Assembly (NCBI GenBank): GCA_949825045.1 | Contig: OX463809.1 | Coordinates: forward strand, 2,259,501-2,323,500 | Direction: 5' to 3' | Length of the DNA stretch: 64,000 nucleotides | Source: Argyresthia goedartella | Lineage: Eukaryota > Arthropoda > Insecta > Lepidoptera > Argyresthiidae | Shown: in pieces, positions 58,815 to 64,000 of the stretch | Layout of the letters: every line of letters starts with the position of its first letter | How positions within the stretch are numbered: the first letter of the stretch is position 1 | Program-made: the position numbers and the translations under genes | Notes under the pieces: generated by a model | Databases searched by the model: none | Seen by the model: the letters and a program-made list of their open reading frames with translations, nothing else | Told to the model about the DNA's origin: nothing

Positions 58815-61771
58815 AGGTATGCGTGGTCGCGACCATCATTTTCGTAGCATTATCTTCGCAACCGGTTTGATTCGGCGAATTTTAAACAATGGCTGAATCT
58901 CCTTCATCGTCTTTGTCTGGTTTGCCATTGGCGAGTTGAGCATCTTTTGTAATATCTGGATGAATCTGTTAGCGTGGTTTATAAGATATTGGTTAGCTGT
59001 TGCTTCAGGAAAATATATGTATGACCACCATAGTCTTGACAAGCTAGTATACATTTCCTGTTAAAATCAAACAACTGTAACTAAGATTTCCGTTAGCGTA
59101 CACGAGCCTCATTTGTATTTATTTCCATATTAATCCTGCTCAGTCTTGGAAAGTGGACTAATATTATGATCTTCAACAACTCATATATGCTATGAATAAT
59201 AAACGGACCCCGAGCTATAGTATCACGACTATTCACGAGTTATGCAATAAATTATCAGATAGCATCTAGTTGCTCTAGGGCTCGGCCGAACATTTTACAA
59301 TGTGTTATTAGTATTACTGACCGTAGTCATTGAGGTAGTTTTTTGATGGTATCACTTGATCTTTGATTCGAATTAGACATCTCTAGTGCTATATAGAGGT
59401 ATGATTTACTTTTCTTACATATACAGACCAATATCATGTTCTGAATTTGGTAGGCTTATATGGTTCCCATAATAGCTTGATGCAGATATCTCGAGCTGTA
59501 TTATGCAACTTTGAATAGGCTCTTAGCATAATCGTACTCTACTCCTTGGTGGTCAAACATTAACTGTGCCTACGTGAACTTGGATTCGTAATAAAGCCAT
59601 GTTCAGTATTCCGCTGTCACGTTGACATTAGGTAACTTATCACTTGTTTTATGAGCTTTCGTTGTGGTTTTCATACGTATATCTATGCTTTAGATGGCTG
59701 GACCCCAAGATAGTGTGGCATATGCAGATTAAAATATGTATTTTGTCTTAAATTGGGACTTTCCCCATAATTTTTCCATACGTGGCCCTTGCAGACGCGG
59801 ATTCCCGAATAGCTGTACTTACTAATTTTTGCTTATCTTGTTATCGACTTTTATCGAACTCTAAGCAACCTCTTTAATCAATCTCCTTTTTTAACCTAAG
59901 AATCATTGGCAGGTTGATCGCAGTATCCCTTTGCCATTGTCTTTGAAGAAAATAAAGAAGATTTATGCCATTAAAATATAGTTTAAAAACCGAATGTTGT
60001 CGAACAAAAGGAATAAGTAAACTTTGAATATTATTTTATTTCTTATATTGAAATCATAATTAGGGATGTAAACGAGTTGTTTTTATTATATTTGTTACTT
60101 AATAAGTTTTGCACGTGATATGTCCTGCTATAACTATAACATGTCGCATAAAGACTACTTTCTGTGACTTCACCTTAACGACCGCTTCTCGCCCCGCCCC
60201 GTATAAGGCCTTCGTTTGAGCGGCGCCCGCGCAGTAATCGCCTTACCTCGACGATATCTGTATCAATGACATCGCATTGTCGCTAACGATGCCTCGAGAA
60301 ACTTGCACTTACATTAACCCCATTTCTTCAAAGTAGCCTTATACCCAACTGAATAAGACCTTTTGAATTGGTAATAAAATGGTGGATTCGGTTTGCCTAC
60401 TCATACCTCTATTGATTTCAATGTGGCATTATGAACATTTGAAATGGGCTAAGTAACGTACTGGGTATTGGCTGTTTTGGATTTAACTGTAGTTCGTAGT
60501 GCTTTGAATGTCGTTGCGAAAATGTAACGGTTGGTTAGTGGTCTTTATTCTATGGGATTGATATAAACGAATTTGTTTAGCTAGGAAATCCACAACATAG
60601 GACTGTTTAAACGAGGAGATTGCAGCGTTCCTTTATCTCATTCGACGAAAACTTAAATAAAAGCTCGCTCTGAACTGTTATCATGATGAAAAAGTGGAGA
60701 GGATACACACAAACTTTTTAAATTTCTAAAGTGAACCTTCTTATCTCTCCATAAAGTTTTGTGTTCTCTGACATTATTAGACAAACACACATCGTAAACC
60801 GCGTCCCTAGTCAAACTGCGCTGTAGTTTAAACTGATGTAAATGCTCATATCTTTAGGCTCATAATTGGTGGTGTTATAGGGTTCGAGCAAAGACATGTG
60901 GTGCACGAACTTTTAACAACAACCCATAATTTCATATAAATCATCACATGGCGCATTGCACAAAACTTCAATGAATAATAGAAACATGATTAATGGACAC
61001 AAATAACAATTCATTCGGAGCATGGCACACCAAATCAAGGTGTACTGTAATAAACAGTAACATAGTTACCACCCACTCTCGCATCACTCTCATCAGCAGC
61101 TTGAAGCATAGCATGGAGATCAATCTGCCGTGGTTGCAACAACGGACCAAAATGTTAACTATCAATTATTCATGTAATGAAATAATAGCAGCATGTAATC
61201 ACGACTACGTACATGTCTTGACGGATGGCAACATTTTATGCGTCGTCGATGAAGTTTATTACTACTTACCTCGCTATGGCTAAAATTTGGCCTAATATTT
61301 CCGTGTTTACGCAGAACCGAACTAATTGACACTAGAAAACGGCTTATGCATTGGATAATTCCAAGTAAATTACCGGAATCATTGTTACTTGCATTTGATG
61401 AAAGCCTTCTGCTAAGTCCAGTGCCGACCTATACTCGTAAGTATCGAATGAGATGAGACATCATTGTTGCAAAAGTGTTACAAGCCTGCATTGTCTTCGA
61501 GGACCATTAATTATGATTATGAAAAGATTTTTCGACAGTGAAACATCAGAGTGACTATTGCAACGGTTCATCAATTCACGGGCCCAGTTATCACCTTTAT
61601 TGTTCGACTTTTGTATCCATTGTGCTTCCTAATGACGCGAGGCCTTGTTTACCCACTTTCCCCGTAGTTAGCGCGTGGTGTACACTACGTATCAGTATCA
61701 TGTAATACTCAGCATGAAGTAGGCACAAGCAGCATTGAACAATGGGAGTGTTTCCTTGCGTTTAATTCTTC
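58815..61771. other. intronic, no gene seen
   Basis: Short frames only. A CpG-richer patch lies at about 60180-60260 (CGCCCCGCCCCGTA, GGCGCCCGCGCAG) without coding evidence. Confidence 0.4.
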
Positions 61772-62353
61772 TTGGTTATATACAGCCTGAGCCAGTTGGG
61801 ATCGCAATCGCACGCATTTGGCATTAGCTTTTATTTTATTCTTTATTTTTTTGCGAATTTTCATGGCTGGCACCTCGTTATGTATAATTTATTCTATGAT
61901 GATATATTTGTATCTTCATTTAGGCTACGACATAATGTATGTGGTTTTAATAATAATAATAAGAATAAAAGTAATCAAATTATCTCCAATAGCATTGCAA
62001 AGATTAATATTTTAACTTTCAAAGTTCAAAGTTCACATAATTTGTCAGTCATGGACTTCAAACATTTATGCTATCATCCAGCCAGTTTAGGTAGACAAAT
62101 TAATCTGCATCATATCATCGACTTTTTTAATATGTATCATATTATATCACTGGCTGATGGGTTCAATCGTGAGAATTACATTTTATTAAGATGTTTACTC
62201 AAGGACAGAGATATTTTAATGGAAATCTTAACGCGGAGCAGAAGACGTGACCATCACCGAATTTTTGAAGTCGACAAAAAACAAACTGATTTTAGATCTG
62301 GATTAGAGCAGGCCGACCGTGTCTGTCCGCCGCACACTGTTTGCTCAGCATAG
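61772..62353 (+). CDS. 193-codon ORF, unrecognised
   Basis: Open from 61772 to a TAG at 62351. It has aromatic-rich hydrophobic stretches near the N-terminus (FGISFYFILYFFANFHGWHL), an asparagine/lysine run, and a polar C-terminus (LTRSRRRDHHRIFEVDKKQ). The initiating codon is GTG, TTG or ATG-like and not in a strong context. I recognise no family. The length is unusual for DNA this AT-rich, but chance is the default explanation. Confidence 0.2.
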   Translation: MVIYSLSQLGSQSHAFGISFYFILYFFANFHGWHLVMYNLFYDDIFVSSFRLRHNVCGFNNNNKNKSNQIISNSIAKINILTFKVQSSHNLSVMDFKHLCYHPASLGRQINLHHIIDFFNMYHIISLADGFNRENYILLRCLLKDRDILMEILTRSRRRDHHRIFEVDKKQTDFRSGLEQADRVCPPHTVCSA

Positions 62354-64000
62354 TCATTTATTCACGCACGATCTATCTACAGAGATCCGTGATTATTATC
62401 GTAACGACTGTCAGACGTGAACTACACCTTACCCGTCTAAACGAACAATCGTCTGGCTCTTTCACTTTAAGAAATTAAGCTTCGATTAACGTCGCTACGT
62501 TGCCAGACTTAAAAGGCGCCCATTACGATACTGTGAGCAGAGAGCACACGCTGCTTCGTTAATGTCAACGCTTCATCAGAGCGGCGAATAAACTTGATAG
62601 TATTTCACAATTGCTATGGCGTCGCGCTATAATTTTCAATTAGCATGGCGATGTTAGGTCTTCCAGGAGACTTGTAGATCAGAGCGGTACAATGGCGCTG
62701 TGAGGAGGGTGAATCGCGAGCGATGTTTACTGGGGTATAAACAACATTGTTGTCAAAACATGCTGCTTAGAAATCGTTTTATGGTCCCGTGGGTGGACCT
62801 TTACTTATTTGCATACCCTTCATAAAGTCCTGCTTTTCATGTCGGCCACATATTTCCTCCGGATGGTGACATTGATTGCTTGAGCTCGACCGTTCAAAGG
62901 ATAAACTGCACATTTAGTCTAAAAAATCTCCCAAGAGCGGGTCAGACTCGCGCACGAAGTGTTCCGTGTCAACAACCACCGCACAAAAAAACTGGGTTGT
63001 CCTTAATTGGTACCCCCCACCCTCTACATTAACCATACATTACTCAACGTTTCCTGTAATATTAAAAGTAAAGACCGTTAGTTTTCGAAAGTTTTTTTTT
63101 CTTTTTTCTTTAATAACTTTGTAATTAGGCATTTAAAATTATGCAGCAAGCCCTTGTCCCCGATTTGTGCCCCCCTCCCAGTGTTTGTAGTCGCGCTCAG
63201 TTTGTCTCGCAATTCATTTATTTTGTCAGGCAAAAGCATTATTATTGTCAATCAAAAAATGGATTTGCGACCATGCGTTTAAAAATACTCTTCAAAAATA
63301 TATTCATTTCATCAGTAAGAGCACTGTTTTGAAACAAGCTCAATAAAGAATGTTGTAAATGTGATGCAACAAGAAAGTCAAACTATGAATGGAAGAGTTT
63401 TAGAGCTAGTTAACGTTACTGCTTGTTAAATAGATCCATCAAGTTGAATGCGGTCGCTGTTAAATATGGTCAATTAGATAGAGTACCTACTTATACTGCT
63501 GTCGAAAGCTCAGGAACTGGGAGCCATAGAAAGGGAGATAGATAAATGTCTATTATTCAGTATGTACAATATTTTGTATGATGTGATCACCGAAACTCCA
63601 AAAATCATTTAAAAATCCCGATAGTTTTTAATGATTCAGTAATTCGGGGTCTGAAAATAAGATATCTCAGATGTTCAAAGTTCCAAATATGATTTACCAA
63701 AACCTGACTTTCAGAACGATTCTCCAACCTGTAATTGGTATAATATATTGTCCCGGCTTTTCAATAGGTCTGTGGCCCTGTTATTACAGGCAATGTGTTA
63801 ACATTCTGCCCACGACGCGGCAACACGCCCTGATTTGATCGATGGAGGCAGAATACAACCTCCACGAGAAAGCACCTTCCAAACTTGAATCTTGGTGCGA
63901 TAAATATAATCAGACAAAAACGTCTTACAAAACTAGAGCAATTGATACATTCTCATATGTTTAGGTAACAAGCTGATCCTGCGAGCTACGTTCTGCCGAA
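62354..64000. other. intronic, no gene seen; repeat B fragment
   Basis: A short piece of repeat B lies at 62934-62968 (GAGCGGGTCAGACTCGCGCA, then CGAAGTGTTCCGTG). A T-rich run follows at 63090-63115. No exon with an EGF-like cysteine pattern was seen up to the window end. Confidence 0.45.

Overview
The window reads as a piece of a lepidopteran (moth or butterfly) nuclear genome. It is AT-rich and almost gene-free over long stretches. It carries the usual moth/butterfly mobile elements: a BEL/Pao retrotransposon, a piggyBac-like transposase relic, an R4/Dong-type LINE in a (TAA)n tract, RTE-type LINE debris, tRNA-derived SINEs and several families of short palindromic repeats. Host coding sequence amounts to four exons of two split genes. 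I saw no CRISPR array, rRNA gene, operon or free-standing tRNA gene.

Left part (1-11.4 kb): a broken piggyBac-like transposase (1648-3959) with three internal tandem duplications and an inserted dispersed repeat. Two well-formed minus-strand exons (6569-6768, then 5359-5538) encode a coiled coil that I match to the ODAD3/CCDC151 outer-dynein-arm docking protein; its other exons are not visible. Around and between them lie repeats: a compound palindromic element (three copies in the window), LINE 3' tails, a dispersed repeat (three long copies plus fragments), and a SINE whose (TTA)n tail appears to have been the landing site of a 5'-truncated Dong-like LINE (8492-9585).

From 11.4 kb on: a locally CpG-rich promoter/leader precedes a plus-strand gene. 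Exon 1 (11688-11784) encodes a signal peptide. A compatible-phase exon 2 at 53107-53185 encodes the first part of an EGF-like repeat. The cysteine spacing is that of the first EGF repeat of insect Notch, so Notch is the leading candidate. If the two exons are consecutive, intron 1 is 41.3 kb. It holds RTE debris (32.9-33.7 kb), a long foldback structure (36.25-37.02 kb) and a near-intact antisense BEL/Pao element (40813-48070) with LTRs differing at 2 of 548 bases, a 5-bp target duplication, an in-frame TAG between gag and pol, and a frame break in RNase H. The remaining 10.8 kb after exon 2 looks like intron 2, with a few unassigned ORFs.

I did not find a convincing undescribed multi-gene system. 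The most informative items are the SINE-tail/Dong nesting, the young but disabled BEL/Pao copy, the perfect hairpin 16 nt after the exon 2 splice donor, the foldback structure, and the buried ODAD3-like exons. Family names come from recalled motifs, not from a database search.
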